Assembly (NCBI RefSeq): GCF_000092205.1
Contig: NC_014216.1
Location: 1,927,742 to 1,991,741, forward strand
Reading direction: 5' to 3'
Source: Desulfurivibrio alkaliphilus AHT 2
GTDB lineage: Bacteria > Desulfobacterota > Desulfobulbia > Desulfobulbales > Desulfurivibrionaceae
Length of the DNA: 64,000 nt
The translations under genes and the position numbers were made by a program. Below the pieces are notes generated by a model. The model did no database searches. It had not been told where the DNA came from and was given only the letters and a program-made list of their open reading frames with translations. Shown one piece after another: positions 54,385 through 62,958 of the stretch. Every line of letters begins with the position of its first letter. The stretch's first letter is position 1.

Positions 54385-55224
54385 GTGCCCACGAAGCCCT
54401 CTTTAACCGGCAAAACCGCCCTGGTGCTGGGGGCCAACCGGGGCATCGGGCGCTGCCTGGCCCTGGAACTGGCCCGGCGGGGGGCTACGGTGATGGCTGG
54501 AACTTACGACTGGCCGGCCGACACCGCCTCATTAACCCGGCAACTGCAAGAGTTGGGCTCCCAACACCGGGTGCTCACCGCCGACCTGCAAACAGCGACG
54601 GCGGTGGAGGAGTTTTTCACCACCCTCCGGCAGCACTGTTCCACCCTTGATTTCCTGATCAACAATCTGGAACGCGGCGGCATGCCGGTGGTGCACGGAC
54701 CCTATACCGAACAGCAGTGGGACCTGGAGATCAACACCACCCTTAAGGCCAAGTGGTGGGTGATGCGCCAGGCCCTGCCGCTGCTGCAAAAAACGGCCCG
54801 CCACCGGGACCCGGCGGCGGTGGTGGTAATCTCCTCCATCGCCGGGCAGGTAGGCCGCAGCGGCCCCGCCGGGTTGATCTTCAACGACGCTTATGCCGCC
54901 GCCAACCGGGCCCTGGCCTCCTTCACCGCTACCTGGGCCCGGGAAGGGGCCCCCACGGTGCGGGTCAACGAACTGATGCTGGGCCTGATCAAAACCCGCC
55001 ACGCCGAAGAAACCCGGGGCTGGGGCTTGCTGTCGGAAGAACAGCGCCGGACCCTGCACGACCACACCCTGCTGGGCCGCAGCGGCGATCCGGAGGAAGT
55101 GGTTAAAGCAGCCCTTTTCCTGCTGACTGAAGCCACCTACATGACCGGCTCCACCCTGCGCCTGGACGGCGGCTACCTGCTGGGCGGAGAGAGGGTGCCC
55201 CCCATGCCTCCGGGCATCCTGTAA
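54385..55224 (+). CDS. SDR-family protein with Asn at the catalytic Lys position
   Basis: A 279-residue short-chain dehydrogenase/reductase. The Rossmann part has LVLGANRGIG (about 14-22, NAD(P) loop) and NNLERGG where most have NNAG. The catalytic region keeps Ser150/151 (VVISSIAG) and Tyr170, but reads Tyr-Ala-Ala-Ala-Asn174 instead of Tyr-x3-Lys. The C-terminus has the common MTGSTLRLDGGYLL. Loss of the lysine suggests weak or altered chemistry, or a binding role. The start is GTG 54385. It probably shares a transcript with mltD. The stop is inside a truncated palindromic element. Confidence 0.87.
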   Translation: MPTKPSLTGKTALVLGANRGIGRCLALELARRGATVMAGTYDWPADTASLTRQLQELGSQHRVLTADLQTATAVEEFFTTLRQHCSTLDFLINNLERGGMPVVHGPYTEQQWDLEINTTLKAKWWVMRQALPLLQKTARHRDPAAVVVISSIAGQVGRSGPAGLIFNDAYAAANRALASFTATWAREGAPTVRVNELMLGLIKTRHAEETRGWGLLSEEQRRTLHDHTLLGRSGDPEEVVKAALFLLTEATYMTGSTLRLDGGYLLGGERVPPMPPGIL

Positions 55225-55260
55225 AGGCACAGCAGCACCGCATCTTGCGGCGATCGGACC
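55221..55260 (-). repeat. Truncated palindromic element (half copy)
   Basis: About 40 bases, in sense orientation for the SDR gene: GTAAAGGCACAGCAGCACCG then TCTTGCGGCGATCGGACC. These match the first third of PE15, then stop exactly where PE13 begins. The missing part is not found beyond PE13, so it is a deletion and not a simple nested insertion. It supplies the SDR stop codon. Confidence 0.8.
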
Positions 55261-55367
55261 GTAACCGTTCAGCAGTGCCGCAGGTTCGGGCAAGCAGCCA
55301 AGCGCAGCGTACCCCTGTACGTAAGCTTGGCTGATCGCCCGAAGATGCGGTGCTGCTGGACGGTTAC
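55261..55367 (+). repeat. Palindromic 3'-end element PE13
   Basis: A 107-base copy with outer arms GTAACCGTTCAGCAG and CTGCTGGACGGTTAC (one G-T pair), inner GGTTCGGGC and GCCCGAA, apex GTAC-N4-GTAC. It ends five bases from the stop of the leftward 90-residue protein gene and abuts a truncated copy on its left. Confidence 0.92.
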
Positions 55368-55372
55368 GCTTG

Positions 55373-55645
55373 TCAGGGCTGTTCTGCGGCCCAGGCGGGA
55401 ATCTGGTGGAGGATCAGCTCCACCGCCTTGGCCTTGAGTTCGTCCTCTTTTTTGGGCAGGGACCCTTCCTTGGCTGCCAGTTCGGCCATGATCTCCTCGG
55501 CGTCGAACCAGCACAGCTCCCGCTCGTTTTTATCGTACACGGTGAGCACCCGCCGATCCGGTTCATGAATATGCTCTTCCTCCATCACCGCCCCCACCAG
55601 TTTCAACGCCTCTTCATAGGGTAAAAAACTCACTTCCTCACTCAT
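55373..55645 (-). CDS. Small acidic protein, unknown function
   Basis: A 90-residue, soluble, Glu-rich protein (MSEEVSFLPYEEALKLV; HEPDRRVLTVYDKNEREL; KKEDELKAKAVELIL) with alpha/beta pattern and one Cys. No family is recognised. AAGGTGAGG lies just before the ATG. It has its own transcription unit, divergent from the radical SAM gene and convergent with the SDR gene across PE13. Confidence 0.65.
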   Translation of the reverse strand: MSEEVSFLPYEEALKLVGAVMEEEHIHEPDRRVLTVYDKNERELCWFDAEEIMAELAAKEGSLPKKEDELKAKAVELILHQIPAWAAEQP

Positions 55646-55771
55646 CGCCTCACCTTTTTATTGGTTTATGTTAATCTGGTTTGTTTTTTGGTCACCACAT
55701 TAGCCACCCGGCAGGCTTACCGCCTGGGCCAGACAGTTGCGGGAAAAGCCAAAGCCGGATATGTTGCCGCC

Positions 55772-56812
55772 ATGACAGCACATACCTCCAATCACCGGGC
55801 CCGAACCCTGTTTTTTCAACCCGGCGAACGCAATATCTTTTTTCACCTGCTCACCGGTTGCAACCTCAGTTGCCGGCACTGCTACATCAACCCCGACCAG
55901 CACGGCCGCGGCCCGGTCTCGCGCCATGAACTGATGCAATGGCTGGAGTTGTTCGCCACCCCAAATCAGGAAAGCAACCTTATCTTTCTGGGCGGCGAAC
56001 CCACCCTCCATCCCGATCTGGTCAGCGGCGTACGCCGTGCCCGGGAGCTGGGCTACCGGGGGATCACCATCGACACCAACGGCTACCTGCACCACAACCT
56101 GCTGGCCCGACTGGCGCCCGACGAAGCGGTGCTGAGCTTCAGTCTGGACGGCCCCACACCGGAGATCAACGACCCCATCCGGGGGGCGGGGGTTTTTGCC
56201 ACCTGTACCGCCAACCTGCAGCAGGCGGTTGCAGCGGGCTTTGATGTCAGTCTGATCTTCACCGCCAGCCGGATGAACATCGACCACCTGGCGCAAATGC
56301 CGGCCCTGCTTGAAAAACTGGGGTGCCGCCGTTTTTTTATCCAGGTCATCGGCATCCGGGGCAAATCGGCCCGGCCGACCGACTCCCCAACCAGGCCGCA
56401 AACGGAGCCGGTTCTACAACTCAGCCCCGAGCAGTGGCGGGAAATCGTGCCACAGGTGGCGGCAGACGCCGCCGCCCGGGGGATCAGGGTTATCTACCCC
56501 AAGGTTTACCTGGAGGCCGGCGAGCCCTTCCAGTGCGCCGGCTTACAGCAACAGAGCTACTTTATCTTTCCCAACGGCCGGGTTTACCTCTGCCCGCTGT
56601 GCGAAGATTTCCCCCTGCATGCCTGGCAGATTGAAAACGGTCGCCTGGTCCCCAACCCCGGCCTCACCGAGAGGCAGCTTTTCACCCTGGAGATCGCCGA
56701 AGGCTGCGTGATGAACAAGCTGCTCCAGCCCGGCAACATCGACTATGACCCCCAGGGCCGCCCCCGCCACCGCATCTCCTGCTGCCTGCTCAAACAAGAA
56801 GTACAGCCGTAA
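55772..56812 (+). CDS. Radical SAM protein with Cys-rich C-terminal domain
   Basis: Iron-sulfur enzyme using S-adenosylmethionine radical chemistry. The [4Fe-4S] motif is Cys30-x3-Cys34-x2-Cys37 in TGCNLSCRHCYINPD, followed by the SAM-contact GGEPTLHPD. The C-terminal region has SPASM-like cysteines (FQCAGL, YLCPLCED, EGCVMN, ISCCLLK), suggesting one or more auxiliary clusters. The overall type is that of peptide- or protein-modifying SPASM enzymes, but no precursor peptide is visible nearby and the substrate is unknown. ATG 55772 is preferred to a frame start at 55661. The TAA stop is inside PE14. Confidence 0.85.
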   Translation: MTAHTSNHRARTLFFQPGERNIFFHLLTGCNLSCRHCYINPDQHGRGPVSRHELMQWLELFATPNQESNLIFLGGEPTLHPDLVSGVRRARELGYRGITIDTNGYLHHNLLARLAPDEAVLSFSLDGPTPEINDPIRGAGVFATCTANLQQAVAAGFDVSLIFTASRMNIDHLAQMPALLEKLGCRRFFIQVIGIRGKSARPTDSPTRPQTEPVLQLSPEQWREIVPQVAADAAARGIRVIYPKVYLEAGEPFQCAGLQQQSYFIFPNGRVYLCPLCEDFPLHAWQIENGRLVPNPGLTERQLFTLEIAEGCVMNKLLQPGNIDYDPQGRPRHRISCCLLKQEVQP

Positions 56813-56917
56813 GTGATCGCGGGGCACCCCACCTTGCGGCGATCAGCCCGGCTTGCGTACCGATGTACGCGGCGCCGGGCTGCTTGCCGCAATCTGGGGC
56901 ACCCCGCGACCGCTTAC
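56809..56917 (-). repeat. Palindromic 3'-end element PE14
   Basis: A 109-base copy in sense orientation for the radical SAM gene, whose TAA (56810-56812) it contains. Outer arms GTAAGTGATCGCGGGG and CCCCGCGACCGCTTAC pair with two G-T/A-C differences, inner TTGCGGCGATC and GCTTGCCGCAA, apex GTAC-N4-GTAC. Confidence 0.92.
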
Positions 56918-57047
56918 CCGCTTACTCATTTGGATTATCGTCACGTGCGGGGTGTGCCGTAATCAGTTCCAGCAAAGACGTTTGGCCCCCACCCCCTGGC
57001 CACAACCAACTGCCTGGAACTTTCCTTGCCCGGAACACCACTCCTGC

Positions 57048-57090
57048 GTAACCGCTCACCAGGGGTACTAACTTACCGTTTTAACGGGCT
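57048..57090 (+). repeat. Companion module B, solitary copy
   Basis: About 43 bases beginning GTAACCGCTCACCA and containing ACTAACTTACCGTTTTAACG, with no palindrome next to it. The minus-strand TAA stop of the tatC gene (57081-57083) lies within it. Confidence 0.72.
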
Positions 57091-57809
57091 CCGCCGGGGG
57101 GGGCAAAGATTTTGCCGATTAAAATCCCCGCTTCATACAGCAGGCAAAGCGGCACGGCCAGCATGAAGGCGGCCACCGGGTCGCCGGCCACCAGCAGCAG
57201 GGAGATAATGATCATCCCGATATAGGACCAGGTCCGGTAGCGCACGAAATAATCAGCGGACACCAATTCCAGCCGGGTGGCCATGACCATCAGGAAGGGC
57301 AGCTCAAAAGCCAGGCCGAAGGCCAGGGAACTGCGCACCACAAAATTAAGATAGGGCGCCAACTTGAGGTGGGGATGAATTTGCTCGGTGGCAAACCAGA
57401 GCAGAAAAACCAGCAACTGCGGCAACACCACAAAGTAGGCAAAGAGTGCCCCGCCGGCAAAGAGCAGAAAACCCCACAACGCCACCTTGATCGCCACCAC
57501 CTTTTCCCGGCGGTGCAACCCCGGGGCGACAAACATCCACACCTGATAAACCGCCACCGGCAGAGCCAGAATCACCCCCAGCAACAGGGACAACTTCAGG
57601 TAACTGAGCAGGGCCTCGGGAAGAGCGGTGTAGACCAGCCGGCTGAGTTCGGGGTCGATCCGCACCAAAGGGCCGGAAAGATGGCGAACCAGATCTTCGA
57701 CAAACCAGTAAACCACGGCACTGGCCAGCACGATCGCCCCGATAACGGTGAGCAGACGCCGCCGCAACTCCCGCAGGTGGGGAGTAAAGTGAGAGGCCAG
57801 GGCGCTCAT
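57081..57809 (-). CDS. tatC: TatC, twin-arginine translocase core subunit (intact copy)
   Basis: Six-helix membrane protein that recognises twin-arginine signal peptides. The conserved N-terminal HLRELRRRLL, FVAPGLHRREK in the second loop, FAYFVVLPQLLVFLLWFA, and FGLAFELPFLMVM are all present. Length 242 is normal. It overlaps tatB by four bases (ATGA). A second tatC with a broken frame is at 34985, about 35% identical by eye over its central helices. The stop codon lies in companion module B. Confidence 0.94.
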   Translation of the reverse strand: MSALASHFTPHLRELRRRLLTVIGAIVLASAVVYWFVEDLVRHLSGPLVRIDPELSRLVYTALPEALLSYLKLSLLLGVILALPVAVYQVWMFVAPGLHRREKVVAIKVALWGFLLFAGGALFAYFVVLPQLLVFLLWFATEQIHPHLKLAPYLNFVVRSSLAFGLAFELPFLMVMATRLELVSADYFVRYRTWSYIGMIIISLLLVAGDPVAAFMLAVPLCLLYEAGILIGKIFAPPGGAR

Positions 57810-58180
57810 GAACCCGCAGAGGCTTTCGGCGGCGGGTCACCTTCGTCGCCGGCCACCGACTCATCATCGGCAGCAGCGCCGGACTCGGCATCGGCGGCCT
57901 CGCCCTGCTCCACCCCCGCTTCCCACCCGGTATAGGCCTTTTCCGCCTGTTGCTGTTCATCGGTGGTCAAGCGGGGCAAGGGCTTTTCCAGATCCCGGCT
58001 CCAGCTGTCGACGTCGCCGACCTCCTGTTCCACGTTCTCCTGCAATTCCTGGACGGCCTTTTTCAACTCCAGCACGCCGCGGGCGATGGATTTGGCCATT
58101 TCAGGCAATTTGTCGGGGCCCACCACAATCAGGGCCACGGCCAAAATTATCAGCAGTTCAGGCAAACCAATGCCAAACAT
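57806..58180 (-). CDS. tatB: TatB-like twin-arginine translocase subunit
   Basis: One N-terminal transmembrane helix (about residues 4-21, FGIGLPELLIILAVALIVV), the hinge VGPDKLPEM, an amphipathic helix (AKSIARGVLELKKAVQELQ), then an acidic, Ala/Glu/Asp-rich tail. The VGP-x-x-LP hinge and length (124) favour TatB over TatA. No separate TatA is in the window. It is co-transcribed with tatC. Confidence 0.88.
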   Translation of the reverse strand: MFGIGLPELLIILAVALIVVGPDKLPEMAKSIARGVLELKKAVQELQENVEQEVGDVDSWSRDLEKPLPRLTTDEQQQAEKAYTGWEAGVEQGEAADAESGAAADDESVAGDEGDPPPKASAGS

Positions 58181-58298
58181 AGAGTTCTGTCCGGAAGCAA
58201 AGCGAAATTATCATCAAGCAAGAATAAGCACGTCGGGAGCAATCTACGGCAGAGCCCGGCCGCTGTCAAGTTATCCGGCTGCACGCCTTTTCTGGCGA

Positions 58299-58327
58299 TT
58301 GACTTTTGGGGGGGCGTTGGCTATGTT
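58299..58327 (+). promoter_or_regulatory. Predicted sigma-70-type promoter of purA
   Basis: TTGACT (58299-58304) and TATGTT (58322-58327) are separated by 17 bases, about 70 bases upstream of the purA start codon. Confidence 0.6.
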
Positions 58328-58360
58328 GCCTACGTTTGCGCGCTGTGGCGCAACGGTTAA

Positions 58361-59798
<1,438 letters not shown>

Positions 59799-59814
59799 CT
59801 TTGGCAATGAGTCG

Positions 59815-60528
59815 CTATTTTGGTACCTGGCGGGCTCCTTTGAGGACTTCGGACATGTCTTCGGCCATCACCGCCAGCATGTTGGGCAGGGGGGGAGCGC
59901 CCCGGGAGGGGCGGATGGGGGGCAGGGAGAAAGATTCCCTGATCCGGTTCCAGGTGCCGACATCGTGGTGATCCACCGGCTGGTCCATGGCCTGGGCGAT
60001 ATGCCAGACGGTGTTGCCGCTGTGGACATTGATCAGGCGTATGGACATTTCCGCCCTTGCCCCTCCCAGCTCGGTGGCATCCAAGGCCCGGTGCAGGCGC
60101 CCGGCCAGCACCAGGTCGACGCCGGCCTGGCGGCCCTGAGCAATGGCATCTTCAAAGTCGCCGTAAGGGCGGCGGCTGGTCACCACCCGCGGAAACACTT
60201 CCTTGGCCAGCAGAACATCCCGAAACAGGGCGGCCAGGGCCTCCCCCTGCGCCGCTTCATGATTGGCCGGCACCCTGAAGGGCAGCACCCCCACCGTGGC
60301 CTGACGATAATGGCCGGGTTCCGCAGGGTGCAGATAAACCACCGGCGCCCCTTTGACCGGCGGCACGTAAATACTGCCCGGTTGCTGCTGCTTGGCGCCA
60401 CAGGAGGCCAACAGCAAAACCAGCAGCAAAGCGCAGCCCAGCAGCCGTAACGGCTGGCCAGACAACCCCCGGCCGATGCCGCCGCCTTGTTCCTCCCAGG
60501 CGATGCTCTCAAATTTACTTTTTTTCAT
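59815..60528 (-). CDS. Lipoprotein, last gene of the FlgO-like cluster
   Basis: A 237-residue predicted lipoprotein: lipobox LASC with Cys43, preceded by an unusually long N-terminus (an internal TTG start near residue 22 would give a normal signal peptide). The mature part has ATVGVLPFRVPANHEA, a Lys/Arg region, and VLAGRLHRALDATE plus MSIRLINVHSGNTVWH; such a pattern is seen in penicillin-binding-protein-activator/CsgG-like periplasmic folds, where a strand pair VLPF and NTVW recur. The start overlaps the previous gene by four bases (ATGA). Precise function unknown. Confidence 0.78.
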   Translation of the reverse strand: MKKSKFESIAWEEQGGGIGRGLSGQPLRLLGCALLLVLLLASCGAKQQQPGSIYVPPVKGAPVVYLHPAEPGHYRQATVGVLPFRVPANHEAAQGEALAALFRDVLLAKEVFPRVVTSRRPYGDFEDAIAQGRQAGVDLVLAGRLHRALDATELGGARAEMSIRLINVHSGNTVWHIAQAMDQPVDHHDVGTWNRIRESFSLPPIRPSRGAPPLPNMLAVMAEDMSEVLKGARQVPK

Positions 60529-61172
60529 CGCTCGTACCCCGAAAGCCCGACATCCTGCAGTCCCTCTACCCGGTGCCGGCCCATGGTCGTGCCCTCTTGC
60601 AACAGATGATCAATGGCCGGTGAACGCTGGATTTCCATCCCGGCCACCGACAGCACTGTCCGGGAGGCGGCGTCCACCAAGCGCAGGTTAACGATCACCG
60701 TCTGCCGGGTTAACGAATAGGTGCCCGCCACCACCGCATGGGCCTCATGGGCCCGGGCCAGCCGTGAAACGTCGCGGGAAAGCACCAGTTCACCGCCGGG
60801 GTCGCGGAAGATCAAGGCCTCCGCCTTGCGCACCTCCTCCACCGCGAAACCGCGTCGGAAGAGCTGGGTGGCCAACGACTCGCTCAGGGTCCGCCCGAAG
60901 CGGCTGGAGTTGTCCAGGTTATCGAGGTCCACCAGGGAGGTCAGGATCAACCGGGTGCCGCCGGGTTGCCCGCCCCGGCGGTAATTGCCCACCAGTTGCC
61001 CGGCCAGATCTTCACTGATCCCGAAAAAATCCGGGCTGATCACTGAAATGGTGGCCCCGGTGTGCACCGGCCGCGGCTCCGGCTCACTACTCCTGAAACC
61101 ACAGCCCCCCAAAACGAGCAGCAACACGCCCGCAAAAGCGGCCCAACACCCTTGTTTGACTAACTTTTTCAT
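60525..61172 (-). CDS. FlgO-like lipoprotein
   Basis: A 215-residue lipoprotein: signal ending LGGC (Cys24). The mature part resembles the FlgO domain: LTSLVDLDNLDNSSRFGRTLSES (positions about 79-101, with LA-x-QLFRRGFAVEEVRK), then SRDVSRLARAHEAHAVVAGTY and NLRLVDAASRTVLSV. FlgO-type proteins in Vibrio are outer-membrane flagellar accessory factors. The next gene upstream encodes a paralogue. AAGGAA precedes the ATG. The stop overlaps the next gene's start. Confidence 0.82.
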   Translation of the reverse strand: MKKLVKQGCWAAFAGVLLLVLGGCGFRSSEPEPRPVHTGATISVISPDFFGISEDLAGQLVGNYRRGGQPGGTRLILTSLVDLDNLDNSSRFGRTLSESLATQLFRRGFAVEEVRKAEALIFRDPGGELVLSRDVSRLARAHEAHAVVAGTYSLTRQTVIVNLRLVDAASRTVLSVAGMEIQRSPAIDHLLQEGTTMGRHRVEGLQDVGLSGYER

Positions 61173-61196
61173 GGTTACGTTCCTTCCGCCGCACCG

Positions 61197-61973
61197 CTAA
61201 TTTTGCTCATAAAAATCCCGCACCGGTACCTGCGCCACCGGCCGCCGCGGGCTTTCTTCATCGGCCAGCAGGGTACTGAGTTCCCGACTCATGTCAAAAT
61301 CCCGACGGGCCGAAGCCAGCACCCGGTTGTCACGGTTGCGCAACACCCGCAGATCCACCAGCAGCCGCTTCCCGGTCACGGTATATGTGCCCACCAGAAC
61401 CGCCTGGGCCTCCTGGACGAAAGAAAGTTCGTCCATATCACGGGATAAGCCGTACTCGCCGTGCCGATCTTTTATCAGCATGGCCGGGGTTTTGCGCACA
61501 TCCACCACCGCCAGGCCGGCCTGCTGCAACTCGCCCAGCAGCCGCTCCCCCAGCAGCCGCCCGAAAGAGGAAGTGGCGTAAAGATCCCGCAGGTTCACCG
61601 GGGTGCTGACCGCCAGGGTATAGCCCTCACGCAACTCCTCCCGGCCGGAGGCCAGCAGATCGGCCACCATGGCGCGCAAGACCCGGTCCGTCAACCCCCA
61701 CTCCGGTGGCAACCCGACCACTCCCTCAGCGGGCTCAACCTCATCCTGCCGGGCAGCCTGGCGGGCCAGCTCCTCGGGCGAAAAAACCCGGCCGGTGCGA
61801 TAGACATAGTCGGCGGGAATTTCATGGGGATAATTATAGTGGTAGTAATTGTGGGGCACCTCCACGGCGGCGGCGGAGCCCGCCGCGGTATGGTCGCCCA
61901 CCGCCGAGCCGGCATAACCGCCGAGGAGCAGGCCGGCGGCCAGCAGGCCCAAACCTTTTTTCTGCAGTGTCAT
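61197..61973 (-). CDS. FlgO-like secreted protein, paralogue
   Basis: A 258-residue exported protein with a signal peptide (LGLLAAGLLLGGYAGSA, no lipobox Cys). Residues 40-80 include a Tyr/His-rich run (VPHNYYHYNYPHE). The C-terminal half is a FlgO-like domain: TPVNLRDLYATSSFGRLLGE, LQQAGLAVVDVRKTP, SRDMDELSFVQEAQAVLVGTY, DLRVLRNRDNRVLAS. It shares that order with the neighbouring lipoprotein. The frame opens at TTG 61994; ATG 61973 is preferred because GAGGT lies seven bases ahead (ATG 61976 is the alternative). Confidence 0.82.
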   Translation of the reverse strand: MTLQKKGLGLLAAGLLLGGYAGSAVGDHTAAGSAAAVEVPHNYYHYNYPHEIPADYVYRTGRVFSPEELARQAARQDEVEPAEGVVGLPPEWGLTDRVLRAMVADLLASGREELREGYTLAVSTPVNLRDLYATSSFGRLLGERLLGELQQAGLAVVDVRKTPAMLIKDRHGEYGLSRDMDELSFVQEAQAVLVGTYTVTGKRLLVDLRVLRNRDNRVLASARRDFDMSRELSTLLADEESPRRPVAQVPVRDFYEQN

Positions 61974-62005
61974 CATTTTGACCTCACCAGGCAAAATTTA
62001 CCGTC

Positions 62006-62344
62006 TTACGGCTCAAAAGGATTAAAACTGTACTCCCGATAAACCGGCTCCAGACCTTGCCAGGCCGGGCCAAATTCAGCGGTCATGGGATTGTCGTCCC
62101 TGCCGGCCATTTCCCGGGCGGTCGGACCGGCCGGATAAACCACTGGCACCACGCTTTTTTCTTCCTCCTGCTGGCCGAACCTCAGGAAAGAGGGGCGCTT
62201 GTCAGCTTCCAGCAATGTTGACCGCAACCCCGCGCAACCGGCGGTCAACAGCAGCAACAGCATTACCACTATCAATACCAGCCCGGCCAGCCCCCTGCCG
62301 GTCAACTTTGTCGGCCAGGCAACGACTTTTCTCCAGTGCAACAT
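62006..62344 (-). CDS. Small lipoprotein, first gene of the FlgO-like cluster
   Basis: A 112-residue lipoprotein: basic N-region, long hydrophobic core (LAGLVLIVVMLLLLLTAGC), Cys37. The mature part is short (75 residues) and mostly disordered, with VVPVVYPAGPTAREM and YREYSFNPFEP. No family is recognised. AGGAGGTGG lies directly before the ATG. It is the first gene of a four-gene leftward operon of lipoproteins. Confidence 0.75.
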   Translation of the reverse strand: MLHWRKVVAWPTKLTGRGLAGLVLIVVMLLLLLTAGCAGLRSTLLEADKRPSFLRFGQQEEEKSVVPVVYPAGPTAREMAGRDDNPMTAEFGPAWQGLEPVYREYSFNPFEP

Positions 62345-62579
62345 CTTCCACCTCCTTTTGCGGTCCCGGCCGGGCGGCAGATATTGCCGCCCGCAGCACC
62401 AACCTTACGGTCACCGGGAGATATTGCAGATTCCATGCCAGGCCGCAAAAACGACCAGACTGAAATAGCCCTTTACCTCCCGGCCATGATCAGTTATATA
62501 TTTATGGTTTGGCGGCGGGGTGCCGCCATGAGTTAAGCACGCGAATCATGTCAAGTTTCTTGACCGGGAGGAAGCAGTT

Positions 62580-62864
62580 ATGGCGAGGATCACCGTGGAA
62601 GATTGCCTGCAGCAGATCGGCAATGAAAATCGTTTTGCCCTGATTCACCTGGCGGTGGAGCGGGTCAAACAGCATCGCCAGGGAGCACCCTTTCCCGAAC
62701 GCTGCAAGAACAAGGAAATTGTTTGCACTTTGCGGGAAATCGCCAACGGCATGGTTAACTTCGACAATGTTCGGGGCTTGAAAAAACAACTGCAGGAACA
62801 AGCCGCGGTCACCGTCGACCAGGAAGCCGACACGCCCCCCGCGGCACCAGCCGCCGAAGCATAA
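62580..62864 (+). CDS. rpoZ: RNA polymerase omega subunit
   Basis: Small RNA polymerase subunit that folds beta-prime and can bind ppGpp. MARITVEDCLQQIGNENRFALIHLAVERVKQ matches the family start (residues 1-31), with the RFALIHLA core and a later NKEIVCTLREIANG. 94 residues, with an Ala/Pro tail. GGGAGG lies eight bases before the ATG. It is about 95 bases ahead of dnaJ. Confidence 0.92.
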   Translation: MARITVEDCLQQIGNENRFALIHLAVERVKQHRQGAPFPERCKNKEIVCTLREIANGMVNFDNVRGLKKQLQEQAAVTVDQEADTPPAAPAAEA

Positions 62865-62958
62865 CCCCGGGGCAAGCGGTGCAGGGTCTACCCCGTGAGC
62901 GCTTCCCCAAAACTTCGCCAAAGATTTCCACAGCGTTATGGTAAACCGGCAGCAAAGC

